From NCBI GenBank assembly GCA_029168955.1, contig JAPDOI010000884.1, positions 124,001 to 188,000 on the forward strand: 64,000 nt of DNA, given 5' to 3'. Source of the stretch: Aplectana chamaeleonis (Eukaryota > Nematoda > Chromadorea > Rhabditida > Cosmocercidae). Position 1 is the stretch's first letter, and each line of letters begins with the position of its first letter. Under the pieces are notes generated by a model. The model did no database searches and was not told where the DNA came from. It saw nothing but the letters and a program-made list of their open reading frames with translations. Of this stretch, positions 11,884 to 24,900 are shown piece after piece. A program made the position numbers and the translations under genes.

Positions 11884-12087
11884 CGAAGAAGATGCAAAAA
11901 GTCGCAAGTTGCGAATGTTTAAAATTATCTTCTTGATTGATGAATATTTGTGCTATAGTCCTGTAGCGTACTTTATTATATCGGCATGAAGACCGAAAAT
12001 ATCTTTTCGAAAAACGGAATTGATAGCCCCAAGGGGAGCAGAGATATTTGAAAAAAGTCGATTTCCATAGATTTTTGTCCAATACTG

Positions 12088-14199
12088 AATGGTGTGGCAA
12101 CCGTGTGCCGACGCGGTGTGCCGTCTTGTCGGGAGGCTTTTTTCGAATACAATTCTGCTTTCCGGTCGGACGTAGTATGGTTCATTCGGCTCAAATGAGC
12201 CTGTCTCTTACACTGGAGTGGAATTATGTGAATCCAGAGTGCGTCGTCATTTTATGTGTTCGGTGAAATCGACGACATACCCACTCATACACACACACAC
12301 AACCTCACCGGGCACAACCGGATTGTTGCTTTATCACATTTAATAGCAGCCTATACACTAGACAAATCCTCCACGATCATTCAACGAGTTTCAAACCGCT
12401 TTCATCCAGTATTACCCGCTATTGGCCAGCATTTGCAGAGTAATTTATATCATGAAAAGACTGCAAAGGTTGGCCAAGTTCTATGTAAGGGCAAAGTACG
12501 ACCAGGTGTTTTCATATTTGTGAATTACCCTACACTGCCAACTACTTAGATAAGCTGGATCAAGCAGACCCTAAATCGGGTTTGATTGAGTCAGCTGATA
12601 TGGCCGAGCATTAAGAAGGTACGCAAAAAGACGTAGATGCAAAACAAATTTCTGCAAAATCGCGTAGAAAATCTATATTTTTTTCTCGCCTGATGTTCAT
12701 TTTTTTTATATCTGATGCTTTCAATCCTTTACTTCTTGTTTTTTTTTCATTTATGATGGCTGCTGTGGAGCTCGCACAACTGTCATCCCCGTATAGGATA
12801 TCCTTCTCCTTATGCAGTTTATTTAGGACTCGAAATATAATGGAATCATTCTTCTTGGTTGATTTTCTATTTCATATGTATATATAAATAAAATAAGCGC
12901 CAGGGTAAGTTTTCCGTATGCGGCAATAATTGGGCGATTTAATTTCGGATGGAAAATTCTGGACCCATCAAGAACGCTCCTGATCCTGATGTTTTCGTCT
13001 CACTGCTCCGACAATTTTTTGTTGCCAACTATCGGCAGATATCTGCAAACTGGGAATTTCACACCATTGTGTCATCTGGTGGAGTCCAGACCGTGATAAT
13101 AGGAGTGGGCCCTTGTTTACATCACGGATTGGGCACTTATTGCATTTTAAATTTTGCTGACCCCGGACTCCAGTCATGAGTGTGCATTCACTGTTTACCG
13201 ATTCATCGGATTTAACGGTTTTTTTTGGTCACTTTTCATTTACCGACTTAATCTTCGAATTTACCGAGAATTTTACCGAGAAATTTTGGGCAATTTTTTA
13301 AACTCAACTCCTGACAGTTTTAATGATGTTGGCTCTACTATTATGGCATGCTGTAACCATTGTTGCGTGCACTCCTCATTCCTTCAGCTTTTGAGAATAA
13401 CATTTTGAATCGGACCGTATGTCTGTGGACGGTCATTTTTAGCTCACGCATAGCGCAAAATACCTAGAAGTTTCTGACTGACTCTACATTTAAATATTGT
13501 TGTGGAGAGCAGGGATGGCGATGAACAAGGTTTCTGAGTCTAAGCATGGGGTCATATAGATCTGACCCCAATTATAGCGTAAATCAGGAGAAGTTTGGGA
13601 AAAAAGCTCCTAGGGGCAGGCTTAAACGGGCTGTCAGCGCTGGCACTCCACCGTTCATGTAAGCACTCCACCACCGAAAAGTTGATTTTTCTGCTAATGC
13701 TAGCTGGTTTCTGAACAAAACGAGGCTCGCTGTGAGTAAGGCAGGGTATGTTTTGACAGATGCTGTAAACTCGACCACTTCCAAGATTAACGTATGCTCT
13801 TGCTTCATATCAACTTGAAACGCCTATTCTTTTGGTGGAGTCAATCTTCCGCTGATTGGTTTCCGTTTGAAATGCAAAGATAATTTACAATTTGGGTTGT
13901 TGCTTGGAATACTAGGCTAAATCAATTTCTGAACCTTTTGCCGAATTTTCCGATTTTTTTTTGGGTGAAACAATTCACCGGACACCCGTGATTCCAACCG
14001 TCTTGGGAGGGATGATCAGGTGCGCCGTCGCGTTGAACTCGGCGGAGCTACACATACGAATCCACGATGGGTGACCTTAGTTCTCGGACAATCGTACGAT
14101 CCCCTTAGATGGCAAAGCATTAATTTTTTTTCGGCTCTTTTTTCTTGCACAAACCCTTACATTCTACTTCAGAGTGAAACTTACTTGGTTTCCTCACGT
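12088..14199. other. Intergenic, nothing recognised
   Basis: Mixed AT-rich DNA with a short CA tract near 12291-12300. I saw no convincing gene, RNA or bounded repeat. Confidence 0.5.
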
Positions 14200-14300
14200 A
14201 CGTGTGCGAAGCAAAAAGTAGAGGCAACGAGAAGGTGGATTGGGGAAAAAGACAGCAGCGTACGCACACGCACGCGATGAAATCGTGTGAATTCCGCTCC
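14200..14300 (+). repeat. Dispersed repeat family B, copy 2
   Basis: This shares GAGAAGGTGGATTGGG-like and GCAGCGTACGCACACGCACG blocks with 9460-9580 (inverted) and 61140-61230. Confidence 0.45.
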
Positions 14301-14448
14301 GAAGCGTAGTGTCTTTACTCTGGGAGTTTGGGCATAGCCGCGAAATTCCTGCTTGCTGCGTAATAGCAGCGAAATAGCCGAGAAATAAGGCTCTCCAGGT
14401 AAAAGTATACGACGACAGAGGCATGATTCAAGTGTCGACGCCTCCGTC

Positions 14449-14580
14449 GGTTCATTTACCCAAGTTTGAGGTACTTGGACCTCGCTGAGCCTCTGGAGGC
14501 TCCGCCCAACCGCCGGCGGTCCCGGACGGCGGCTCGGCGAGCCGGCGATTTTGGTTAGTTTTGGTGGCTTCTCGTTATTT
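14449..14580 (+). ncRNA. Candidate SL1-like spliced-leader RNA gene
   Basis: Positions 14449-14470 form a 22-nt leader starting GGTT. It contains TTACCCAAGTTTGAG, identical to the last 15 nt of nematode SL1, and differs from SL1 at two of 22 positions. It is followed at once by a GT donor. CCAAGT inside the leader pairs with ACTTGG just after the donor, as in stem I of SL RNAs. GC hairpins follow (GAGCCTC/GAGGCTC near 14477-14492 and two more), then GATTTTGG at 14547-14554, which fits the Sm-site consensus RAUUUUGR. A third stem after the Sm site is not evident, so the gene may be diverged or degenerate. The 3' end is a guess. Confidence 0.5.
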
Positions 14581-14628
14581 CTTGAATACTTCTTGTCCGT
14601 TTCATGCAAAGCCGCGAAATAGTCGAGA

Positions 14629-14669
14629 AATAGCCCACCAGGAGCCACCGCGGAACCTGGTGGGCTATT
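14629..14669. repeat. Perfect 14-bp hairpin
   Basis: AATAGCCCACCAGG pairs exactly with CCTGGTGGGCTATT around a 13-nt loop. It lies between the SL1-like gene and another inverted repeat. Confidence 0.7.
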
Positions 14670-14685
14670 GCGCTGCTATTTCTCA

Positions 14686-14878
14686 GGTACTCTTTCGGAA
14701 TAGACGACCCACTAGAGAATTTTCATGAGAAATGTTCATCCCACTTTAGCCGTCGAATGATTTAGTGTTTTTCAAACACACTGAACTGTTTGATGTGATC
14801 AACCGAGCGGTCGGTCGAGCCCAAACAATTGCTAATTTCATTGCATTCTTTAATGGGTCGTCTATTCCGAAAGAGCAC
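14686..14878. repeat. Inverted repeat with 27-bp arms
   Basis: GCTCTTTCGGAATAGACGAC-type sequence at 14687-14714 recurs inverted at 14850-14877, allowing one mismatch. The loop of about 135 bp contains no recognised feature. This is possibly a deleted DNA element. Confidence 0.6.
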
Positions 14879-15750
14879 CATTTCTCAGTCAAAACTCTCA
14901 GAGTACAACCAGGGTGAAACATACCATTGTCCAGGGCCTGGACGGAGCTACGGCCATTTTCATGGTGACCGAAATTCCGAAAAATGCCGAAAATTTTCAG
15001 AAGGAGCCCCTCGCTCTTTAAGATAGTGCTGGTAGGATTTAAACTGGAAGCTCAAGACTAATATACCTAGGCAAGTGCAAGGTTCCTCGTTTATATCCTC
15101 AGTTTAGAACAGAAATTGTTCTCCAAAGGTTCACCGACCGTTTAAAAACTAATTTTTTGATCTCCAATTGATTCGAGTCGGTGTTAAGGTGCTCTCCTTG
15201 TAGTATCTTCACCATTCTAGCCTGTTCCAGTTTCCTTCTAAGGTATTTTTCCTTTTCTTTTCTCGTTTTCGTTCGTGAAGTATGGAGTCTTCTCTGAAAA
15301 CTATCGCTTTCCATTCAAAAATTATCTTTTGCCATTTGTCAAACTTGACTATGTTTGTGCTTCTTACCACGAAACAATGTTTGTAGGAGGTTACAACCGA
15401 TGCAGTTCCTATTCCTTATGGCTTATTACCCTTCAGTTGTCTTCCTCCCACACCCAAGTACTTTGTGAAGATTCTTCTCGCCATCATCCCGTCCTTATTT
15501 GCATCTTAATGGATCGTTACGTAGCCGTTGGTGTTGGTGGTTGGCGGAGGCGGGGCGGCGATCTTCGCGGGGTCCGCCCCGACCCCGCCTTGTTTAGGAA
15601 AGACCTCTCGGTCACCGCCATTGACGACGTATGTCTTGAACATCATTCCAATTTTTACAACAACATTTAGCCTCAATTCCACCTCGTTTTCATGTTGAAT
15701 TATTCGTCTAATCATTGTTTCGTTCTTGCAACGTTCGAATTTTCCGAATT

Positions 15751-15762
15751 TTTTGTTTTCAG
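15751..15762 (+). promoter_or_regulatory. Candidate 5' UTR or trans-splice acceptor
   Basis: TTTTGTTTTCAG ends at 15762, 138 bp upstream of the Eph receptor start codon, and matches a nematode 3' splice site. It could accept a spliced leader or end a 5' UTR intron. No donor was assigned. Confidence 0.4.
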
Positions 15763-15900
15763 AAACGAATACGATCCAGTGACCTCGCCTCGCTTTCTTT
15801 CCACCGCTATCCCCTTTCTCCAGCGTGGGATATGCTGTACTGCTAGTCGCTCAGAAACACTGGAACTATTATTATTACTTGTTTAACTCATTCGATAACT

Positions 15901-15964
15901 ATGAGGATCATTAGGCTTTTTAGCCATTTGTCCTCTTTAGTCCTTCTCTGCTCTTCCTCCCATG
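15901..15964 (+). CDS. vab-1: vab-1 exon 1: start codon and signal peptide
   Basis: The ATG at 15901 opens [17 protein letters not shown], a basic start followed by a hydrophobic core. The donor GGTAAGT follows after one leftover base. That phase fits exon 2, giving a valine just before the [14 protein letters not shown] motif. An additional N-terminal exon is not excluded but is not needed. Confidence 0.85.
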
Positions 15965-18900
15965 GTAAGTTTTTTTTCTCATTTGTTCTTCTCTGCTTTT
16001 GTTTTCTCATTACTTTTTTCAATTTCTGCTCAGCATGAGGTTCAACTTTTTTGAGTCAATTTCTGTTTCTTTTTCAAATTCTGAGGTAAATATCTTTCTA
16101 TCAGGGAGGTGTATCACTGCAGTGGCTAAATTTAAGTCTAGGACTCCCCCGTAACGATTTATTCTGAAATCTGAGGGATTTTTTGTTTCGGAACAGGGTT
16201 GTTAATCTCCGAAAGTTTTGGGGAATAGATTTTTTATTAGATTTGTGCGTTACTCTTGGGAAACAGCCCGGTTTTTGTGGCTTTACTGAGTTTCAGTTAG
16301 TTTCGTTCCTATCAACCTTTCTTTTCTTCATATTCTGCCATATCACTGCTGTATACTCTTTTTTTTGTTCCATTCTGTCATTTTTTGAGCTGTTTTTGGT
16401 ACCTGCCAGTGCAGGAGATGCTTACAAATCTAATTAGGGTCACCAGGATGTCCTAAAAGTTCCTGAGCACGTATCGGTCAGCGTACTTTCTTTTCTTTGT
16501 TTTTGTGAAAGCTTTTGATCGAGTGTAGTTTATCATCCAATCGCCAATCCCTCTCCTATCTGATTGTTTTTGTCTCTTCTTCAGGAATTTGACATGAAAA
16601 TGTAATGGAAGTTGTGACTTTAAAGTTAAGTGCCCTAAGGTTCATGGGTTATAAAGGTTCTAATAGGAAATTTCTCTTGTAAACCCGTTTTGGTAATGTG
16701 ACCAAGTTTTTCCAGATTAAAAAATCTATTAACCAGGCGCTATCGATGAGTAGGAAGAAGAAAACCAGGGGCAATTGAACATTCTCTGTTGCCCAAAACT
16801 CTCTCTACGAGAGGATTGGTTTTCGAATGCTGTGCTACACTTCATCAAAAGACTGCAGACGGAAACGAAGATTTATTTACAAGTGCTTAAGAACCTTTAG
16901 TACAGCCTTATTCTGAAACCTAACCTTTTCCTCGAACAAGGATATCATTTAAAGTAAACTAGATTTTCCCGATCCTTTCCCGATGTTGGAGCAGTCCCTT
17001 GAGGTTTATGGAAACTCTTGAAAATATTATATACTTGTGGCACCTCGAGACTAATACAGGAATTTACCAGTTAAGTCAAACAACGCTTTTCCGAGAGTTT
17101 GAGGAGTATCGGGAAATTTACTCTCGACGTTCTGAATTTTCAATCATGGTGGAGCAGTGTTTTTTTTGCGACACAACAGTGGCAGGGAAGGGTCGTAGGA
17201 AATTGGGGTCAAAAGTTAATTTTTCAGGGGAATCGTGACGATTTTAGGATAAAAATGCACATTCAATGAAGGCCAATTTTTTTTCGAAATTTGGGTGACC
17301 AAGAAGAGGGTTGTAGGTACCCCGAGGTCCCTCATAGAGACGCGCAGGGCCCTGTTTTAGTGCTGTTTTGGGGTCTATTCGAGAAAAGATGTGTTTGAAA
17401 TCAGGATGTACATCCAGGAATCCAACCTGACCGCCAGTGTTCCTCACCTAGGTGGTCTCCCGTACAGTTACCCTACCGAGCTGGGTCAATCAATATGATC
17501 ATGTTAGTGTTAATTGCGTAACTGGCGATCCTATTTACACATAGGCTTGTTACTGTGTCTGTGTCGTTGGTCTATCAACGGGATTGACTCTGCCGAATAG
17601 CCACCACTTTGAGATAGAGTATTCCAAACAATAATGAGGGCTATTTGTGGGGTATTGTGCTATGAAGGTCCACTACGTCAATTTTCTTGGCGCCAGTGCG
17701 CTTATTAGGTGCCGTTCCAGGGTGAGTGGCATACCAATTGATGATAGACGATTGGAGTAATGAGTTCTGCCTTCAATCGTCATATATTCCCGTATTTCAT
17801 AGGTCTTCTCAAGTTTCTTCCCTATTGTTTGATTGATGATAGGGTGTGAATGGAGGGAAGATCAGGTGTGTGTGCGAGATTTTGATTGGCGAGTGATATT
17901 CGATAGGCCACAACTGTCGCTCTCACCTCAGCTGTAGGTGTAAAATAGAATGGATGGGACTGGCAATAGCAGCACACAGACAGCAGCGAACGTTTAATCA
18001 CTCTGACGTTACCTGCACTTGAAGACTGCAGAGGAAGTAAAAACATTGAAGGCTTATCTAAGGAGGGGATCAACTAGGGAGGTCGCCAGAGGCATTCCAC
18101 AGGAAGAAACCTGATAGCATGGAGAGGTTCCTTGAGAGAAGCTGACTAGGTGTCTATTGAAAAAAACAATCCACTGAGGAAAATTAACGGGATTGAAAAT
18201 TTTCCGTTGAACTTGTTAGGAAAAGGTGAAATGTTCTAAGGTATATGAGCAGAGAGCACGGTTGGGCACGCCGTTGCGCCAAATTCTGTCGGAGGTACGA
18301 CCCCTCTTGTTGACCAAATTTTGGGGAAAATTTCTAAAATATTCACGTTTCCGAGGAAAAACCTGGCTCGAGCCCTTATGACACAAACACCAAATCATGT
18401 TCGGACAATGTTTACCCCTTGATTCATCAAGAAACCAGAGTCAGACGGGGTTAGATCAGATTCAGTTGCGGAGTCGGAAGCAATTTTCATGACCCCCCAA
18501 GTTTCCTTTTTTTACAAAAATTTTCCAGATTTTTTACGACCCCTCGCTGTGCCGAGTCGCAACCCTGCTTTACCCTGGCAGAGAGAAAATAACAGATCCA
18601 AGCTTCCAGCTTCCCTAAGTGCATCTTTGTAGATCTAGATTGACCAAATTGCTTCTTTGTTGGATTCCAGAAGTGGACATCTTTTAAGAGTGTATGCTCA
18701 ATCTTCGTTCAAAAGGTTATTTTGGGGCGTTTATCACAAACACGGGGTCCATTTTCATGTTTCCTGGAAGATTCCGGTAGGTTACGGCTGGCAAAATGTC
18801 TTTTAACTACAGTGACCTGCAGTAAACTATCGAAAATAGTGAGAACCAACCCGTTTTCGCGTTCAGCGCTTCAAATAACAAAGCTTGGGATGAAATATTT

Positions 18901-21900
18901 ACCGTTTTGTTTAGGTATCCAAAAAGTTGTCTTTTTTGTGGTTTTTGATTTACAGAGGATGTAAAGGGATTAAGGGACGTTTAAAACTCAGAATCGGTTT
19001 TTGATATCCGTTTTTTTTCTCAAAAAGCCGTTTCTTCAGATTTCGAGACATTCGTTAGCTAGAGATTGGGAAAACAAGGCACTCTAGTTGAACTAAAGCG
19101 TCGAAATTCCGTAACTGATTGATTGGGTAATGATTGTCTTCGTTCCTAGTCTTCAGGTCGAACGTCTGTTGTTGCCACAACTTGATTTTCTGGTGCTTGT
19201 TCTTCTTACAATGCTCTGGATTTAGTTGCTCGGATCATTTTGGCTCTCAAGATTTTATATAAAATTTTGTACTCATTTTTATGGCTCTAAGCCTAACGTT
19301 TGCACCCAAATATCGAATTTATGAGGTAGAAATTTTGATTTTATGAGATTTGCTTTTATAATTCCCTGCATGACAAAATGGTTTCTTTCCTCTATCATAG
19401 AGAATTAAAACCTATTTCTTTCTCAATAAAACTACTCCCGCTTGTACATCTTTGCTTCAGCTTGCTTTGTGAATTCTTCTGAACATAAGTTAGAATTCAG
19501 GCTCATTGAGCTATTCTAAATTTCTTCAAAATGTTCAAATATTGTGTTTTACTTCTCTGATCTATTAAGGCGAAATTTGTATTATACTGAACATTACATC
19601 CACTCGAAGGTTTTTTTCTGAGACTTTTTGCTTCATTATGAAGCCCTCAAAGGGTTTCCCAGAGCTGCACTTGACGTTTCTACTTGCGGTTTTCTTATGA
19701 CGGCTTCTGGAGCGTTCTTTTGCCTTATTGGGCTCGCGAGGCGATGATTTATCATTGCTGAGTTTCATGGTATGATGAACGAACGGGCTTCGTGAGCGTC
19801 TAGCGGAAGAATTTTAGCATATGCATGAGGTTGGGAATGGCCCTCGGAGACTTGGGCAATGTGTGTGGTCGAGACAAAAGAATATACGCATTAGTGCGCG
19901 ACCTGACTGACCGAACCTAGTCATTAGGCATGCTCATCTTTCCGTCACAGTGCCTCTATTCCATGTACCTGCGCATTCGCAGGGCAGCAAAGGAAGAGGC
20001 TGAATGCATATTCTCGAGGAAGGATGCTGAATCTCTGCAAATTAATGCTTGATTAGAGCAAGCAGTTCGCAACAGAAAAAAGTCCTTTAATTTGCTTTTC
20101 GAGCGAAACATACGAAAAGGTGTCTTTTAATCTTGACTGGATAAATGTACGTGAAGGGGCTAGATGCAGTCCAAGTCCCAGAAGATTTCGATGGCATAAT
20201 AGGAGAGATTCCCTTTCCCTGCGCTCGCCTTCCACTCGCTACGGAGTGTTCTGTCTGAGATTTGAAAGCTGGGCAAAGAGTGAGGATGACCTGGCTATGT
20301 TGAACAACATGGAAAGGTTGCCCCATAGAGAGTGTCGGCCGCCAACGGTGTAGAACTGTAGCTGTCACTTCGATTCACGTAATCGCTTCACTAATCATCC
20401 TCGACGACCATTCACTACGTTCGCCTCTGTGCCAGATATCATCTAGCGAAATTTTGGATTCAATACAATGAGTGTGGATTACAGAAGAGGAAATATGGCT
20501 TTCGTAGGCAGGGTCAAGCTCATTTGTGTGATTTCTCAACGGGTAATGAGGGGGTCGTAAAATTCGCAGGCTAAAATGAAAAATTCGGATCGGGATCGTC
20601 AGAATTTTGGCCTAAAAGGGGAAACAAAGAGAGGGGGGTGGTAACAATCTTTGAGAAATTTGATCACTAAGGGTAGGGGATCGTAGCTCCGCTGAGATCC
20701 TACACAATGGCTCGCTTGACTCTGATCTCAGGCGAAAAATGTGTGGCTCGAGAAAGTCACTATTTTGGGCCCATTTTCGACATTGTACAGAATTTAACGA
20801 CCAAACGGTAATTTCATAATCCCATAAATATTTCAGCAGATCTGCGCTGATCTTTGCTGCACCTCCGTATTCAATTCTAAGATTAAATCGATTTCTCTTC
20901 AGACGTGCTTTAACAATTGTTTAAGATCTTTTTTCTCTGACCTTCAAGGTCCAGGGGCGTTGTGACCGACTTCGGCGGAAGTAAGGACCATCCATTAATC
21001 GACTAAAAGTGTCGAAAAAAGATTGACTCCTCCCCGATTTCCCAAAGCTAAATTTTTTGGGTCATAATTCGTACGAATCCCTCAAACCACCGCTTCGACC
21101 GTCCACAGCCCCGCTTGACTGTGCTAATCCCTCTTGTACTGTGCTGACTATAGTTAAAACTGAAAACTCGATATCTGTAAAATCGATAAACACTGAGATC
21201 AGGGATATCTGGAAGAACTTCTGCTGCGTTTGCCGTTTCTCGGCTTTTTGGGGTGAAATCGGGGGAAAAAATTGAAAAAAAAAACGGGCTGGTGGCCAGG
21301 GTCAAACGGGCGTTGCGTTTTTTTTTTGAAATCGGAGCGACCCTCCGCATCAACAATTTTTTGAAATCCGTAATTCTTGCGATCCCCGAGGCGCGATTTC
21401 TAGGCAGTTTTTATATGATTAATGAAACTGTCAGACACCAAAAATTCGTTGAGTATAGGCCGTAAAAACGCCAAATTCTCCTACGCGTGCTGGTGCAAAG
21501 CGTAGGTTAGAGACAGCGAGAGAGCATAGAGCAGATGGAAGCTGCAGCATCGCGCGCGCCGCACGCGTCATTTTTCGGGAAATCTTCACCAATTTTCATT
21601 TTTGGACCAAAATTTTTGCGACCCCCCTGACCTTCATTTTCAAGCGGAAATTTTCGCGACCCCTACGCCTACCCCGTTGCGAAATTTCGAAACCCCGCTT
21701 CACCCTGCTGGTGACAAAGCGCGAGTTCGAAATTTTCTGTGTTTCTCCGGTCTCCGTCTTCCATCTTCTGGTCCATCTTAACGTATCCGCTTTGCTTTTT
21801 CGTTTCCCGGTAGAAGACGGTCAAGCGGGATGGCGAAATTTCGCAACGGGACGTGGGGGGCGCAAAAATCCCGGCACAAAAATGAAAATTCCGTGAAGAT

Positions 21901-24900
21901 ATTTCAAAAACTCCGAATTTGGGTCATTACAGGGAAGGGGGTCGCTTTTTGGAAAATTACGTAACGCCCTGCTTGACACTGACTTTTATCGAACATTTCT
22001 GATTGAGATGAACATGAATTTTCGGAAGTCCTCTTTAGGATATTCCGGATAGATTCAATTTCATCTTTTCAAAATAATGATTTAATTCGAAGATATTGAT
22101 TTACTGCATGCAAGGTGTACGCATCCTTTATTTTTTTTTGCCTCGCAATAAGTTTAGTTATCTCAGTGTAGAACGCTGCTCAAGTTCGTAAAATCCATCA
22201 ATGAATAATTGATTGTTCAAAGTGAGTTTGCGGAATGTTGAGCCTCATGAGACTCGTTCCACTTTTTGTGTTCACAAATGAGATAGTTTTATCGAGTTTT
22301 CCCCGTAAAATCTTCTCAAGATGGCTGGGTGCTGGTCGACCAATTGGCGAGTGGGTGTGGATGTGATGAGGTTCGGCAGGGGAGCGCGTTACGAGGACGC
22401 CGTCGTTTGGATGTCAGCTAGCCCATTTCGACGGCCGGAACACTTGACGTTAAGCTGCGTATTGTAGTAGAGTATGGGAGCATGGCCATGTGCTCGAATA
22501 GGAAAGCGCAGCCACTCATGGTGTCTTAGCGCCGGATGTGATCCTCTTGATATCACTCCATCGCGGGTCATGCAAACGATTCGAGGCTGTTCGCTTGGGA
22601 TTGCTCGACTCTAACCGGGGGTTTGGATTGAAGTATACGAGGAAATTTCGGGTGAATTTCCCTGGTAGCCGAGTTTTCATAGTGTCCTGTGAGATACGGT
22701 TTCGTGGTGCAAGGTCTATTGGAATGTTGAGTTCTTGAGGTTACTTTTAGGAATTAGGTTTCGCTCCTTTTTTTCTCTCGTAAATGGGTGGAATGCGAAT
22801 TCCTGTTATTGCGGGGATGAAGTATTATCTGTGAACTAGGTGGGCGCTTTTTTGACTATCGGAGAATCGCGCTTCTCTTCAGATTTGGGTCAAGCTCTGC
22901 TAGTCGAATAATCAAAGTTAGGGAAAAATACGGCCAGGAAATTCAGGGACTGATCAAAACTTATAAATTGGTAGAGGTGCGAAAATAAAATGATATAGGA
23001 AAAACAATGCCTTGTGGGTTCAAAACTGTACAGTTATACCGACCACAGGGACCCGAAGTTCACAAGTTTGAGAAATCCTGAAAAATCATACTTTTTGGCC
23101 GCCTGTTAACCTTTTTTCAGGCTTCCACGAAACCCTTATGATGTATTGTAATTTTTTCAGCTATCTAGTAGCCCAGTAGGTGAAACAAAAATTCTCCCGC
23201 TGAAAATATATCTTCGAATAGGAAAATTAACTCTGCCCTCATGAAGCCCCTTCCTTTTATCATAATCCCCCAACCACTAGTTTTTTCCTCATACTTGAAA
23301 TTAACTCGAGTTAGCTGTGGTTCACAAAGTTCTTAATGTTTTTGAAGAATGCCTCTCCCTAAAAACATCCCTTATAGTTTTTCGCATTTTTCTCGGAAAC
23401 TCAGGTTCAAAACTCATTTTTCTGATTGGCTATTCGTATTTCTGATATTTCAATGAGAGATGAGCAAAAATTTGAAAATTGGAAAACGGAATTTTCAATC
23501 CAATTTCGGACATCCAAACGTCAAGAATCATCGAAAATCGGCAGGTCGGGTTATCGGAAAAGCGCTCATTCCAAAATTCGGACCACCCAGAGTGGCATTC
23601 CCGATTTTCTTTCGCATCTTCAGGCGTTTTTCGAAGGCGAAAATGCGGATATCGGAAGTCTGCTCATTCCTGCGGTAATCCAGCATTCCGAGGTCTATTT
23701 AGTTCGAAACGTTCTCAAACCAACATGAAGCTGAAAGGCTAGAGTGCTTTGGATTGACCGATGTTTTTATCTCTCGAAGTATAGACAATGTTTGGGCGTT
23801 GGACAGAGTCAGCTCCTTCCAGAAGTTTTTTTGTGGGTTAGGTTGCCTACTAACGCTCTTTGTCTCCTTCATTTAACTTTTCTCGAAGGCTGAATCATTT
23901 CTAAAGATTATGTTGCCGAACCTCATCGCTAGCCCACCATTTATCACAACGTGAAGTTCTCGCTCAGTCATATCTCTAGAGGCGAGTTCCCCTAACAGTG
24001 CGTTCCCCATTATGCGCTCCCGCCGTAGGATTCATCCATTTGCGCTTTTGACGTTCCCACATTCGGCCCAAAATCCGCGAGATACTTTAGCTGGTGGTCT
24101 TTCGAATCGCCGGGCCGGCCATATAGAGCGGCTTCGGCGAGACTTCATTTTCTGTTGGATGAATGGCTTGGCGATTGGGGGGGGGGGGGCAGTAACCCCA
24201 GTGACGAGGATCGAGGCAGGCCCTTGGAAGTGAGTGAGAGAAGTGTGAAGCGATAGGCCGGTCGCTATTGTCTCGACGCTTCTCTGAAGTGACCGCATCA
24301 TGTCAAGTATGGCGGCACGGCGTTTTATGCCTGTGGCTGAGTTCCTTGGCATGAAGTACCCTCTCAGACACCTAACGAGGACACACGTGTCAGTGGAATT
24401 GACTTCATGCTGAGTTAGAAATTGAAGTGTTTATGTGAAAAGTGTGCCGCAAAGAGCTCATTCTGATGTCTATTTTTGCAGTCATATTGATGGACACGAG
24501 GTCGGCCACGACAGATCTGAAGTGGGACCAGCTTTCGTTACGAGGAGATGCTGATGGGGTAGGTTGATTCAGCATTTATTTTCGTATTCAGTCATAGCTT
24601 ATACGAAAAATTCGGATTCAGTCGCTTCAAATCAAATACTTGATTCGAACAGATTATATGTATATATAATGAAAATGTATGAAATGTCACTTGATTTTGT
24701 TAACGAAATTCTACTATTTGTTATTAATTATTTTTTGGTTATTTTTGAAGGCTCTGCGGTTTTGAAGGGTGTAATACTTCATGACAATCCCCAGGTTTGA
24801 GCAGGGTTCCGACTCGATGCAACGGGGTCGTGAAAATTTTCTTAATTTTTGAAGAAAAAGTTGGGGGGGCTCGTAAATTTCGTGAAGGAAAAAGGGAATT

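Larger units (their letters stand above)
9970..12087. mobile_element. Tc1-like foldback relic with nested MITE
   Basis: The ends read CAGTAGTGGACAAAAATCTG and, inverted, CAGTATTGGACAAAAATCTA, resembling Tc1-type termini. TA flanks the left end, and the right flank has drifted to AA. The interior is a giant inverted duplication: the left arm (to about 10708) and the right arm (from about 10799) mirror each other, separated by about 90 bp. The right arm also contains MITE family A copy 2 (11340-11883), which is absent from the left arm. Both arms carry transposase N-terminal remnants in opposite orientation. Confidence 0.7.
15965..24481 (+). other. vab-1: vab-1 intron 1 (8.5 kb)
   Basis: The intron has a GTAAGT donor and a TTTTTGCAG acceptor. 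It holds repeat D copies (18485-18585 and the 21576-21912 inverted repeat), a poly-G tract at 24178-24190 and otherwise unrecognised DNA. No nested gene was seen. Confidence 0.75.

Noticed and set aside
14181..14648. 155-codon minus-strand frame
   Set aside because: It runs antisense across the SL1-like gene and GC hairpins; the length reflects GC content and no protein family fits.
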